Source: Myrmaecium sp. VS I D KN 1
Lineage: Eukaryota; Ascomycota; Dothideomycetes; Valsariales; Valsariaceae
Direction of reading: 5' to 3'
Assembly: GCA_019775845.1 (NCBI GenBank)
Contig: JADQAV010000022.1
Coordinates: 138,830-202,829, forward strand
DNA: 64,000 nucleotides
In this document: one piece after another, positions 9,582 through 21,092 of the stretch
Position numbering within the stretch: position 1 is the first letter of the stretch
Layout: every line of letters starts with the position of its first letter
Notes under the pieces: model-generated
The model's database searches: none
What the model was told of the DNA's origin: nothing
What the model saw: the letters and a program-made list of their open reading frames with translations, nothing else
Program-made: the position numbers and the translations under genes

Positions 9582-12462
9582 TTGATGGGATGGGGTGTTG
9601 GGTTTCTTTTGGTGCTTGGTCTTTTTCTTTTTTGCGTCCTTCCTGTTTCCTTCTTTCCTGCGATTTACGACGGACGGCTTGTATAGGAGTGAGTGGTTTT
9701 TCGGTATTGGCTCTGTGATTTGGATTGGGTACGGTGTTTGGCTACTGGGAGATATCATCATCACCACCGTACTGTACTGTACATTTATTGATACCATGGA
9801 TATGGTTTGTACTGTAATATTTCTATTCATCTGTGAAGCTTGGATTGCTATCTTGTTGGATCTCAGCGGTGTATTACGTGCCTTGCTCTTCCTTTTCTCG
9901 GTGTTTTACGTCCGCGAAGAGTTAGGACAAGGTGAGAGAGCACCTCTCCATTAGCTTTCCCTTTGCTCTTCCTACTCCTCCGCCTCTTCCCCTCCCCAGA
10001 TCGCGCGTTCACCGGCCGTGAAACCCGCACCCCTCCCTCCCTTACCCCTCTGTCTGCCATGAAGGAGCCATCGGGCATTCAGTGTGATCGGATGCCTCAC
10101 GGGTGCAGTAGCGCAGTGAACCGTTTGATCGGGCGAGGACTCAATAAGGCATAGCAACGTCTGTTGCGAACTAGATCTAGGCGGGGGAGAGGATCGGGAC
10201 ATTCATCGGATTCGGGAACGTGCGGTGGAAGCAACTGGGGGTTCTGGTTGAGAGGCGGCCGAGGTAAGTGAAGCTCTAGCTTCGTGGGGGGAGGTTGTTG
10301 TGGGATGGATGAGGATTTTGGGGGAGGCTGTCTAAACCGTCGATGGAGAACTTGAAGGATGAAATCCGTTATGCCACCGGCTTGTTTGTGGTCTCCATGA
10401 GTGTGAGTGGAGAGGTGTGAAGTGATGGAGTTGATCTCGGGGTTCGCTTAACTTGTTGGACGTCGTGGGGAGGGAACTTGGACCGTAGCTGAGTCCTCTT
10501 TGTATGTCGGTACCTGGATGTACCAACGGAGACGATGACCTCTCTTCCTTGTCGCCATGATCCTCTTCCGCCAGGAAGACTTGCACCCGCTTGTCGCGTC
10601 AGGCATTCACATTGCTCAATTATGGTACTCTAAGGTCGTGCGCGTTACGGCGTTGATGGCCAAGGGATGTGGTCGACCAGCCTGTCAGCCAATCGTAGGA
10701 AACCTGACCGAACTCATCCTGCCAACATCGTCGACGCAGTGCAGCACATCTGACGAAGCAGCTCACTGAACTAGACTCGAGGTACTTCGGTCGCATACCA
10801 CGCAGTTGATCGAAGCAAACGGCGATGCTGGCTAGGTGGAAAGGGCGGACGGTGGAGATGGCTGCCACAAACAGCCACATTGACGGCAAGATTTCCTGCT
10901 CATTTCTTCACCCAACAAACAGAGCCTCTCTCGCTCGCCTCGTTGGCTAAGCCTCGATACCTTCTCGGAATCGCTGTCACCTATCGCGCGTGGAGCCCAT
11001 CTCGCAGACACCTGCGGTGCGACCTCTGGCTGGCAATCAAGCAAGGACCATCCCCGTTCGATTCGCGCAGCAACCCGGTGCTGATGAGATATGCCAATGC
11101 GTATGGCGATTCAGCAACCTGGTCGTCGAGCGAGTAGCAACGCCAGGTCGTGTTTTCAGATAGTTACTTACCTTGTACAACGGGGAGCGACTTTTCTGAG
11201 CCGCAGGCTGTTCAGCAATAGCCGTGGAGATTGCGCAGCAGCATCCACGCCCCCGCTGGACGGAATGCCATCCTAACGGCTACTTTCAAGTGCTTTGGCA
11301 TTGGGATCCAGACACCTCTTCCTCATGCTAAGGGAGATCTAAAGAATTAAAGGCCCTTCAGGGTCTTCGATTCTTCAATGCTGCAGCCAAGCCTGGAGTG
11401 CCACGTGAGTGCCTAGAGTACCGGAACGCTGCCCCTGGACCGTTTGAGACGAGACGCAGGCGTCCGTCATCGATGGTTTTTGGCACTCCGGAGTACCGGC
11501 CAAACCGGGCGGGGTTAGGTCAGCCTTTGGTGAGGTGGGCCAGCCTCTGGAACAATTAAAGACTGGAGCCGTTCACACCTTAATCCTTAGTGAACACTAG
11601 TGAGAGGTCCCGCTAATCAAACCCCAGTCTCGCTCTTCCCCGCGTCATGGGGGAGGGGCGTCGAGTAGATCACTCCAGAAGCCCCCCAGCTCCAGCTGCT
11701 GACAGCCCGAGGAAATGATGCTTGACCTCGACCTCGACCTTGAAATCTCTGACCCGGATTGGCTATGCGTCGCGTCAATCTCATTCGCATGTGCTGACCG
11801 GCCCGCGGCCCATACGGAAGCCACCAACGGACCGCCATGCATGGTCAGATAAGGTAAGCTCCGGCTGCGGCCGGACTTTGGGGGTAGTAGGGAAGGTAAG
11901 ATATATTTATTGTTGGAGCATTCTTGTCCCCCGTGCTCCCGCGCGGAAAGCCCTTTCCCTTTTGTCATCTGCAATTTTCTTACAGCCCGTATACCTGAAG
12001 ACTCGTGGTCCTGTGATCTTGATTTCATTCTTCATCAACCCATACATATCTTCTGCTTTTCATCCATAATCACCTCTGGAAGACGCTCTTGAGATTGGTA
12101 ATTCGAAATGTCTCAGTGAGCGATTTCTGAACCCTCTGACCGTTTCGATTCTTCGCTATCATTTTACCAATTCTACCAAACGAGGAGCGTATATCGAAGG
12201 AAGAATTGGGAAACAAGTTAATTTCGATTGCGGAGGCTTCTTGTAGCTTAGAGTCGGATACTTCACCATGGAGTAGCAAACGCGTTTCCAAGGCTCCCTT
12301 CACCGCATGTCGCGCATCCACCGGCAATCGAGAGGCTTCGCTACCGTACAGTCATATCGAGGGTAGACGCCTACTTGAACTCTTCACTACCAAACTTCAA
12401 AACTCGAAGATCTCGCCAACCTTCTTCGACCGCACCACAACTTCGGCTTCGGTGTGAACATC
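9582..12462. other. Intergenic region upstream of the GPCR gene
   Basis: This stretch of 2.9 kb holds no convincing gene. The first 300 bases after the separase stop are T-rich and probably the 3' UTR and terminator. The last few hundred bases before 12463 are likely the GPCR 5' UTR and promoter. Short open frames here lack codon bias and domains. I found no tRNA-like fold or tandem repeat. Confidence 0.5.
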
Positions 12463-14264
12463 ATGGACTCTCCAACACCAATGTCGTTCAGTGCCGGGCA
12501 GATGCGGGCGATCGAGATCGCGGAGCGCACCATGTCAGTGTTCTCACTCATCGGCAGCATGTTGATCATCACGACGTTCGCCACCATTCCGAGTTTCCGC
12601 AAGCCTATCAACCGCTTGGTGATGTACGCCTCTCTCGGCAACGTGCTCTGCAATATCGCCACGGTCATCTCGATCAGCGGCATGAAGTACGGTGACGACA
12701 GCGCGCTTTGTCAGTTTCAAGGGTTTCTCATCCAAATGTAAGGCGCGCTTGGAGTCCTCTCATGATCTCGCTCACAAGATCTCCAGGTTCATTCCGGCCG
12801 ACTCGGGCTGGACGTTCTGCATGGCGCTCAACGTCTTCCTGACGTTCTTCAAAGGCTATAATACTTCGGATCTTCGCCGGCTTGAGAAGTGGTATTTCCT
12901 GGCTTGCTATGGCATCCCACTCTTGCCAGCGTTGATCTATCTGATCCTGGATACCACTGCCCACACGGGCATTTACGGGAGCGCTGCAATTTGGTGCTGG
13001 GTTTCTTCTAGACGGGACTGGATGCGCATCGCATTTTTCTATGGGCCAGTATGGTATGTTCCAATCGCTCCCATGCTTGAGATCTTCCGCGCTGACTTCA
13101 CACAGGATTATTATCGTGATGACCATGCTGATCTACTTCATCACCGGCAAGGCGATCTTCAAACAGCGGCGCGCGCTCAAGTCCTTTAGCAGGCGTCGCA
13201 GCTCCTCCGTACCTCTCCCCGTCCTCCAGAACCCATTCACTGCGGGTGGTATCAACGTCATGAGGACCACGGAAATCAGCGTCACAAGCGAGAGTGCAGC
13301 ACCTTTGGGCGGCAATAATATGGGATTTCGTTATCCGCGCTATAGGACCGACCAAGATCGTTTGGGATTAACTGAGGTTGATATTGAAACCCGCAGCTCC
13401 TCCTCGTCATCACTAAACCCATCTAAGGAAGCAAGCGCTCCCGCTGGCAACTCCAGGGGACACGCGCAGGACGCAATGAGTACTCAAACGCCGTCAGCAA
13501 ACGCTCTCACCAGCAACAACACGGACCGCATCCACGACAAAGAGCCCAGCACGCAATACTCCACCATCGTCACCGCCGGCACCCCCCTCCCTCCCATCAG
13601 TACCACCACCACCAATCTACCGCTCAAAGAGCCCAAAACCGAAGCAGCCGAACCCTCCTCCGTAATTCCAGCATCCACATCCACATCCAACAACAACACG
13701 AACACGAACACCCGCAAACGCGCCGGCACCGCCACCAACCAAGCCAACACCGCCGCCTTCGGCTACGCCAAAGTCGCCCTGCTCATGTTCACTGCCGTGG
13801 TGATCGTCTGGGTGCCCTCGTCCATCAACCGGGCCTCCGCCCTCGCCTACCCGACCCACCGCCAGCCCCCGCCCCGCTTCGCCCTGAACCTCGCCGCCGC
13901 CTGCGTCCTCCCGCTCCAGGGGTTCTGGAACGCCGTCGTGTACTTCGCGACCTCCCGCCCGCAGACGCGCGAGGCGTGGCGGGAGCTCCGCGCACTGGTG
14001 CGCCCCGCGAGACGCCGCCGGAGGGTGGATGGCATGGATGGCATGGTGCCGCCGCCGAGGGAGGGCCGCCCGCCGCCGCCGCCGCCGCCGCCGCGGAGGA
14101 TGGTGGGCACGAAGGATGCGCTTGGTCGGATGGACTTTTTGGCCGCGTTGGAGATGGGTGATGAGGAGGAGGAAGGGGAGGAGGGGGAGGAGGAGGAGGA
14201 GCGCAGGATCGTGCGGGATGTGCCGCCGGTTGCGCGGAGGGAGGATGGGGTTCCGCGGACGTGA
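12463..14264 (+). CDS. Seven-transmembrane G-protein-coupled receptor, cAMP-receptor-like
   Basis: This is a plasma-membrane receptor of the fungal cAMP-receptor-like class (GprH/GPR-1-like), expected to signal through heterotrimeric G proteins; the ligand is unknown. There are three exons, 12463-12737, 12787-13053 and 13106-14264, joined in phase by 49- and 52-bp introns, giving 566 residues. The seven helices can be read in order: SLIGSMLIITTFATIP; INRLVMYASLGNVLC; TFCMALNVFLTFF; LACYGIPLLPALIYLIL; the fifth rebuilt across intron 2 (GPVW-IIIVMTMLIYF); then VALLMFTAVVIVWVPSS and LQGFWNAVVYFATSR. The LQGFWNAVVY motif in helix 7 is typical of this class. Between helices 5 and 6 lies an unusually long Ser/Thr/Asn-rich third cytoplasmic loop of about 215 residues. 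The cytoplasmic tail is basic, then Pro-rich, then Glu-rich. The ATG at 12463 is preferred because no earlier in-frame ATG lies in the exon. Confidence 0.9.
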
Positions 14265-14441
14265 GAGGTTGCGGGATCTGCGGCAGATCGGGATTCTGCT
14301 ATTTTTTCTGGCTTTCTTCCTTTTTTTTTTTTTGGCCCGTTGCTCGAGTGATATCCCATGAGACGTTATGGCGTCTGCTGCTTTGTTTGAAGGCATAGCG
14401 AAAAATAAGGATGGATCTATTTCTCTTTTCTGAGCTCAGTT

Positions 14442-14464
14442 ATGGATGGATGGATGGATGGATA
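14442..14464. repeat. (ATGG)n microsatellite
   Basis: About five tandem ATGG units lie in the convergent region downstream of the GPCR gene. It is a plain simple-sequence repeat with no sign of function. Confidence 0.8.
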
Positions 14465-14711
14465 GCCTCGTACGCGCCTATGTCTCTCTCCTTGGCAAGA
14501 TGCTTTCTTGTCTGGATCCCTTCGGGAACGGATGGACTGGGTAGGGCTGGGTGAGTAGGCACTCATTTGACCTTCTTTCCTCCTTCGGAAAGTCACTATA
14601 CGTCTCCAAGACAAGAAGGAGCCGAAGAACAATACTCACATACCCCCATCATACAATACCTATTTGCATGGAACTGAACAAATTACCTATGATACCCCAT
14701 AAAACAAACCT

Positions 14712-14736
14712 AAAAAAAAAAAAAAAAAAAAAAAAA
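14712..14736. repeat. Poly(A) tract
   Basis: A run of about 25 A residues lies 38 bases beyond the tannase stop, so it reads as poly(T) in the tannase sense strand. I see no target-site duplication or retroelement body beside it. It is most simply a homopolymer slippage tract. Confidence 0.85.
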
Positions 14737-14773
14737 CATCACACCCCATCCCCACAGTCCATCCCTCCCTCCC

Positions 14774-16954
14774 TCACGCACCACCATCCTCAACACACTC
14801 CCAATCCCCCACCCCCCCTCCCGCACCTACCTTCCTCCCCACCATCGGCCACCTACACACCTTCCTCGCCCCCACCTTCCCATCATCCCCCCGCGCCACC
14901 ACCCACTCCGGCGCCCTTCCCCTCTCCACCCACGCCACCAACGCCTCCAGCATCTGCACCCTCGCCGGAACGCGCGGGAACCCAGGCGCCTTCCCACAAT
15001 GCCCACCACCCGGGAGCATAAACAACCGGACAAAGCTCGCCGGATCCACGCCCATGGCGGCGCGCACGCGGGCCAGATGCCAGATGGGCCAGGCGGGGGC
15101 GTTGTACGGGTCGGCCCAGCCCTGGAGAACGAGCAGGCGACGGCCGCGGAGGGCGAAGGCGGCGAGGTCGGGGGAGACGGCGTCGATGGCGGGGCTGGCG
15201 AGCGCGTCGACGGCGGCGAGGTGTGGCGGTTGCCAGGTGAAGGCGGCGGCGGGGTAGGAGAGGTTGTTGTAGACTAGGTTTTGGAGGAGGGGGAGGGTGA
15301 AGAGGGTGGCGAGGGGGGGGAGGCTGGGGGGGAGCCCTTCTTGTTGGGTCCAGGAGGTTTCGGAACCGGGGGCGAAGCCGGGGTAGATGGTGCCGTTGAG
15401 GGGACCGGTGTAGATGGCGTTGAGGGCGGTGAGTTGGGGGGGTGTGAGGCAGTGTTTGGGCGCCGGGCCTGTGGAGGGACAGGCGAGGGTGCTGGTGTTG
15501 ATGGTGCAGGCGAGGGGGTTTTCGAGCACGCCGTCGATGCCGCCGCCGCAGCGGGCGATGACGGTGTCTTGGATCCATTGGAGGGTGGAGGGGGGCAGGT
15601 AGGCGTCTGCGGCGGCGGTTGCCTGTGCGTTCCAGAGGAAGCTGAGGGCGAGGTGTGAGTACCAGTTCCCTGGGCTGGCGGCGACGATGCCGTCGAAGAG
15701 GTCGGGGTAGCGTTCGGCGAGCGCGAAGCCCTGGGCCCCGCCGGTGGAGCAGCCGTGGAAGTAGGAGTACTCCGGTGCGGTGGGGACGCGGGAACGGTTG
15801 GCGGAGGGGTAGTTGGTGTAGTAGGCGGTTGTTAGGGCTTTGGCCGGTGGTGTGAACAGGGCGATGGAGTCGTGGATCCATGCGTGGAGTTCGTCGGGTG
15901 AGTGCAGGAAGGGGAGGTAGACGCCAGGCTCGCCGGTGCCGTTGTTGTTGAGGCTGGCGAGGTGGCCGGAGTCTCCGCCCGCCATGGCGAAGGGGTACGA
16001 GTTGAAGTGGTCGAGCATGTCGGCGGTGTTGATGAAGCCAGCGAGGCCGGAGTTTCCTGGCGTATGTCAGTATGTCCAGCACATACGGGCCTGCCTTCGA
16101 AGCCTGTGCTACTCGTTCATAGAGAGAAGACAATCGAACGGAAGCAAAACAGCTGCAGAAGACTTACCAACCGCCAAAAACCTCCCATTCCATCCCTCCA
16201 TGCCTTCATCATCGTCTTCAGCACCAGCATCCGCGTTCACGTCCGCATCCGGAAACCACACCTCAAACCCCAACCGATGCTTCCCATCCTCCCCATACCA
16301 CACAATCCCCTGGACCCGGCAAAACGCCCGCTCATTCTCAATCCATCCCTCCGAGCCCGACACATTGAACTCCCCAGGCCGATAATACGTCGCGCCACGC
16401 AGCTCCAGCGCCACGCTCTCGCTCACAACCGCCCTCCCAAACGCCGCGCAGTACTCACTCGGCGAACCCGCATCCACCACCGAAACAAGCGCCACAACCC
16501 CCAACGGCGCCATCGACGCCGCGGAGCCGGCGCGCAAAGCGGAGCCAAGCACGTTGACATTCGCGGCCGTCCCGTCGTCAGCGAAGACGCTGGAGCATAG
16601 AGCGGTGTTGCCGCACCACCCGACGATCAAGATGACCCAGAGGCCGAAGGTGAGGATGACGGGGTTCAGCACCCAGAGGCAGCAGCGCCAGCACTTGTCG
16701 CGACGGCGTTGGGGGGGCGGGGTGTGGACGGGTGGGGGTCCGACCAGGGATGGCGGGGTGGATGGAGGGGTGCTGTAGGGCGCGCTGACGGTGCTTTGGA
16801 GGCTGGTTATGGGGGTTGATGGGGCGGATGAATCGTCGTCTCCTCCTGCTGCTGCTCCTCCTGCGGCGGGTTGCGATGGGCCTGCTTGTGGTGGATCTGC
16901 TGCCCATGGTAACATTTCGAAGAACTCTGCTTGGTCCTGGGCGGAGGACGCCAT
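14774..16954 (-). CDS. Tannase/feruloyl esterase family hydrolase with N-terminal membrane anchor
   Basis: This member of the fungal tannase/feruloyl esterase family (PF07519) would hydrolyse esters of phenolic acids. Two exons, 16954-16168 and 16056-14774, join across a 111-bp intron to restore VGNSGLAGFINTADM, and give 689 residues. The catalytic CS-D-HC motif is complete: Cys365-Ser366 in FHGCSTGG, Asp578 in QGWADPYN and His615-Cys616 in PGGGHCGK, so the enzyme looks active. The N terminus is unusual. Instead of a cleavable signal peptide it has about 85 Pro/Ser/Ala-rich residues, then RRRDKCWRCC and a single hydrophobic segment at about 92-113. This suggests a type II membrane protein with the catalytic domain outside or in the lumen. 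The MFS gene lies 1.6 kb away and is transcribed divergently. The substrate is unknown. Confidence 0.9.
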
Positions 16955-18596
16955 GGCTTGCTGTTGGATGTGAGCATCGCGTTTTCATCTACGGCGGAGA
17001 TAGGGGGAGTGTGACGGACTCGCTGTTTGATAGTGATTCAGCCTCACGCTTTCACCTACTCTTCGAGTTCCCTAAGATCGATGCGTCCCCCTCCGTTGCC
17101 GGCGTAGGCTTAGCGATCCCGTATCACCTTGCTGGTTCCTCTCGGAGGCTGAAAAGGTGAATAAGTAACGAAGAATACAACAATGAGACGCAGACAGCAG
17201 CTTGGCCGATCTAGAAAACGGCAAAATAGATACTGTAAAGCACTACAAGCGAGCGAAAGAGGTCAGATCTTTGCGTGTTGGTTTGCGTGGAGGTGAAAGA
17301 AGCTACGAGTAGTATGTGTGTCGTCGGGGGCTGCGACGTGGGCGAGTGGAAAGGTTGAGGTTGATGGCAGTCGCATTAGGGAGGTAAGGGAAGTACGATG
17401 CCACGGGTACTGTACCTCTGTATAGGTCATTCTTTCCTCCTCGTGCACCAACCTGCAGCTGCGTTGCGAGACAAGGTCCGTCTTTCCTTCTGGTTGGTTC
17501 CTTTCGTGATTGGGGTTACACAAGGCTTGGGCTTGGACCAGAGGCTGGAAAGGGCCTTTGATCATTCTCATTCATGTCACATGGTGAAGGGAGCAGAGGA
17601 AGGTGAGGTTGGGGAAAGCATCGTAGAATAAAAGTATATATCTATAAGCAGCTTACTAGTAAAATCGTTCCATATGGTATCTTTTATATTTTCTTTTCCA
17701 GGATATGAAAGTGTAGAAGAGCTTTGAAGTAGCCTACTTTATGAATTATATAAAGAAAACTCTCCATATCATAGTAAGATCCGAATATTCCAGGGCCAGT
17801 TATAAGCAGGAAATCGTTTTGAATGACTCGGTAATGTACCTATCACTTTCTGCTCCGGTCGGCAATTGAAGCCTCAGTCCTGCGGGGTGCTGTTGTGGGG
17901 AAGACCCAAGAGTCTCCACCCTTCCTCCACCTTCCCCGCATTTTGAATCTCTCCCCGCCCGTTTCACCCAGAACGGCGAAACTCAAGTGATTCAAAGACA
18001 TATGGTGAATACAGTACACGTCCTACTTAATGTACGCAGCTGACAACTTATTAGTACTGAATACCATCGAGTACAGGTATGTACTGTTGAGTGTTGGATA
18101 AAGTAATCTCTATCACTCCCCTTTCCTATGGGAGTGAACCAGCATCTCCCTTCCTCTCCTCCTACACCGCCACAATCAATAGATGATTTCCATCTAGCAC
18201 CGCCCCGGCGAGATGGTTAGGGGAACGGAGAAAGCAGCTACTCCTAGGTATGGGTAGTTATGAGTATGTAGACTACTCTCCTGGAACATACAAGATCATG
18301 CACGTTGCCACGGAGCACGACGCGAAGGATCACCTTCCACAATCGGTCCAGCTCACTCGGCCATCATTGGCTGTTCCCCTGCTCATGCGCCTCATCTCCA
18401 TAAAACCCCCGTCATTTACCCCCAACCGTAGTCATTTTCTTTCGTTCAAGTGATGCGGATCCCCCCTCACTGCGTTTATTTCTTGTACAAACTTCGTGGG
18501 AACCTCGTGGGACAATCTCTCCTCCACACTTTGACGCTCTCTGACCATCGAACCGTGGAGAAGACGATTGTCTCTCGTCGTTAACCAGCCTGCACC
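16955..18596. other. Divergent intergenic region with an AT-rich island
   Basis: This stretch of 1.6 kb lies between the divergent tannase and MFS genes and should hold both promoters. Bases about 17625-17830 form a clear AT-rich island with many TA steps, out of line with the GC-rich surroundings. No reading frame with recognisable domains is present. Confidence 0.55.
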
Positions 18597-20284
18597 ATGG
18601 CGTCGACGCAGCGAACCGATGTCATCGACGAGGAATCGAAGAGCGCAGAGCCGGTGTGCGTGGATGAGGCCGAGTCGGGCAAAGAGGTATCGCGCACCGC
18701 CCTTCACCTCCCTCTCTTCAAGCGGCTGCTGTGAAATCTGGACATGCTAACCACATATGACTATACGACACACAGTCCTTCGCAGCAGCCGAAGCCCTTC
18801 CCTTCGACCCGGAAGCCAGCAAAGCCCTCGTCCGCCGTCAGGACAAGCGGATCATTCCCCTCTGCGCCTTCATCTACCTCCTCTGCTACCTGGACCGCAG
18901 CAACATCGGCAATGCCAAGGTCCTGAACGCCGACTCGGGCAACGACCTTCTCAGCGAAACGAACATGTCCAACTACCAGTATACCATCGCTTTGATGGTG
19001 TTCTTGATCGCCTATGCGTGGGTACGATCCTGGCGTACGGTGAAGTCCTGAATGCGCTGCTGATGTCCAACTGAAAAGCCTCTTTGAAGTCCCCTCAAAC
19101 TACTTCCTCAAGCGGTTCTCCCCCTCCAAGTGGATCGCCTTCCTGATGCTTTCCTGGGGAGCCATCACCATGGGCATCGGCGGCGCCCACTCCTTTGGCG
19201 TCGTCACCGGGACTAGATTCCTCTTGGGAGTCTTTGAAGCCGGCCTGTTTCCTGGGCTGGTCTACTACCTCAGTAATTCCTCCCCTGATCAAGAAATTCC
19301 ATCCACAAAACTCGTCCTGACTTTCCCACCCTAGCCTTCTGGTACCGCACCGAAGAACGCAGCATCCGGGTCGCCTTTATCCTCGCCAGCGCCACCCTCG
19401 CCGGGGCCTTCGGCGGCGCCATCGCCTACGGCGTCGGACACATGAACCTAACCGCCCACCTATCCGCCTGGCGCTGGCTCTTCATCCTCGAAGGCATCCC
19501 CTCCGTCCTCTCCTCCATCCTCGTCTACTTCCTCCTCCCCGACTACCCTGAAACCGCACACTGGCTCTCGCCCACCGAAAAGGCGACCGCGCGCGCCCGC
19601 CTCCACCTCGACGGCTCCCACGGGCAAGCCCGCATGACATGGGCTGACTGCCGGGCCACGCTGATGGACGTCCGGCTGTACGCCCACTACGCCATCTACT
19701 TCGGCATCTCCACGCCCTTCAGCTCGCTCTCGCTCTTCACGCCCTCCATCACCGCGGGGCTGCACTACGACGGCCTGCAAGCCCAACTCATGACCGTGCC
19801 GCCCTACGCCGTGGCGTACGTCGTCACCGTTCTCGTCGCCTGGTCCGCCGACCGGCACAACGCCCGCGCCCTGCACGCCAGCGCCCTCGCCCTCCTCGGC
19901 GCCCTGGGCTTCCTCCTCTCCGCCGTGCTTCCCCCGGACGCCTACCGCGCCCGCTACGGGACTCTCATCCTCGCCGCCGCCGGCGCCTTCGCCTGCATTC
20001 CCCCCTTGCTGGGCTGGCTGGCGGCCAACCTGCACAGCACGGCGGCGGCGGGGCTGGCGATCGCGCTGAACATTTCGGTGGGTGCGCCGGGGCAGATCGC
20101 GGGGGTGTGGATTTATAAGAAGGATGAGCAGGGGCGCGGGTACCCGACGGGCCATTGGACGAATGCCGGGTTGTTGTTTTTTGTGGCGCTGGCGTGTTGG
20201 GCGTTGTTGGGATATTATCGGTGGAGGAATGGGAGGGTGAGGAGGGAGTGCGGTGGGGAGGAGGTTAGGTTGTTTCGGTATTGA
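18597..20284 (+). CDS. MFS transporter, anion:cation symporter (ACS, allantoate/nicotinate permease-like) family
   Basis: This is a plasma-membrane proton-coupled transporter for an organic anion; the family includes the yeast allantoate (Dal5) and nicotinate (Tna1) permeases. Four exons, 18597-18686, 18776-19017, 19079-19272 and 19335-20284, fit in phase and encode 491 residues. The N-terminal family signature RRQDKRIIPLCAF followed by CYLDRSNIGNAKV is complete. The exon 2/3 junction restores FLIAYALFEVPSNY, and the exon 3/4 junction restores LVYYLTFWYRTEER, both ACS hallmarks. AWRWLFILEGIPSVL and the later helices follow, giving about 12 membrane segments. The first intron uses a GTATCG donor, which is a weak match, but both phase and homology support it. 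The actual substrate cannot be read from the sequence; an aromatic or carboxylic acid would fit the neighbouring esterase, but that is speculation. Confidence 0.92.
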
Positions 20285-21092
20285 GGGGATGGTGTTGGTG
20301 GAGGAGGGAGGCAGTGGAGTACTTCTGGATAGGAAAATGAGTGTGACTTCCCTCCGTCCCTTGCTATGTATCTTATAGGAGCTTGGGAACGAACGAGTGT
20401 GAATAAGGTGTGAGGAGCGAAAGGAAGTGTGAGACTGAACGTATCATTCCATGCCATGACATATACCCCCTCCATCTTCTCAGTCTTGCAATGAACTTCA
20501 CTCTCCCATTCGCGGTAGTCTTTTTTTCGACCCCTCTCATGCCTGGAGATGGCGGACGCAAGTTGCTGCGTGGGCGCATCGATCCATATTGCTTCGACTT
20601 CATGCCTCAGGCACAAAACACATCCAAACGGAGGAAACATCTCCGACACTCCGAGGACCCCGCCGACCACCCACTGCAATCACCCGGACGTCAAGGGTCA
20701 ACGTCTGCAACGACTGCAACAGAAGCAAACACAGCAAACGCGCGCCATCCTATCTCCACACACACACACACACACACACACCATAACCCTCATTCGTTCG
20801 TTCGCTCGTTCGTTCGCTCAGCCTTGCATGGTCCGCTGGCTGGGTTGGTAGAGGTAAGATATAAGATGGCACATATCCTGCCCGCACCACAGACAAACCG
20901 CTTCTTGCAAACGAATCCTCGTCCTCTCCCTCCTTCTGTGATGCCCGGTCGCACTTCTTTATTTCAATCTTAATCCTGACTGATGATGATGATGGACGTT
21001 GTGATATGCACAGCTCCACCTAAACAACCGCTACCCTCACAGTAGCCATCCCTCTTCAACAGCAGCCGCGCTTCGCATTCACATAAGCGACA
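20285..21092. other. Intergenic region with microsatellites
   Basis: This 0.8-kb stretch is the MFS 3' flank and the promoter of the next gene. It contains a (CA)n run at about 20756-20781 and, ten bases later, a degenerate (TTCG)n run at about 20791-20819. I see no gene in it. Confidence 0.6.
20756..20819. repeat. (CA)n and (TTCG/CTCG)n microsatellites
   Basis: About 13 CA units are followed closely by about seven TTCG or CTCG units. They lie roughly 275 bases upstream of the next start codon and are likely to vary in length between isolates. Confidence 0.85.

Larger units (their letters stand above)
14265..14773. other. Convergent intergenic region with simple repeats
   Basis: This is the space between the converging GPCR and tannase genes. 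It contains T-rich probable terminator sequence, an (ATGG)n microsatellite near 14442-14464 and an uninterrupted run of about 25 A at 14712-14736. It must hold both 3' UTRs. I see no gene in it. Confidence 0.6.

Noticed and set aside
14712-14736. Poly(A) tract as the tail of a retroposed element
   Set aside because: No element body, reverse-transcriptase fragment or target-site duplication is seen beside it.
1-20284. Secondary-metabolite or aromatic-catabolism cluster (monooxygenase, esterase, transporter)
   Set aside because: The genes are separated by separase and a GPCR, there is no core synthase or pathway regulator, and strand layout gives no support for co-regulation.
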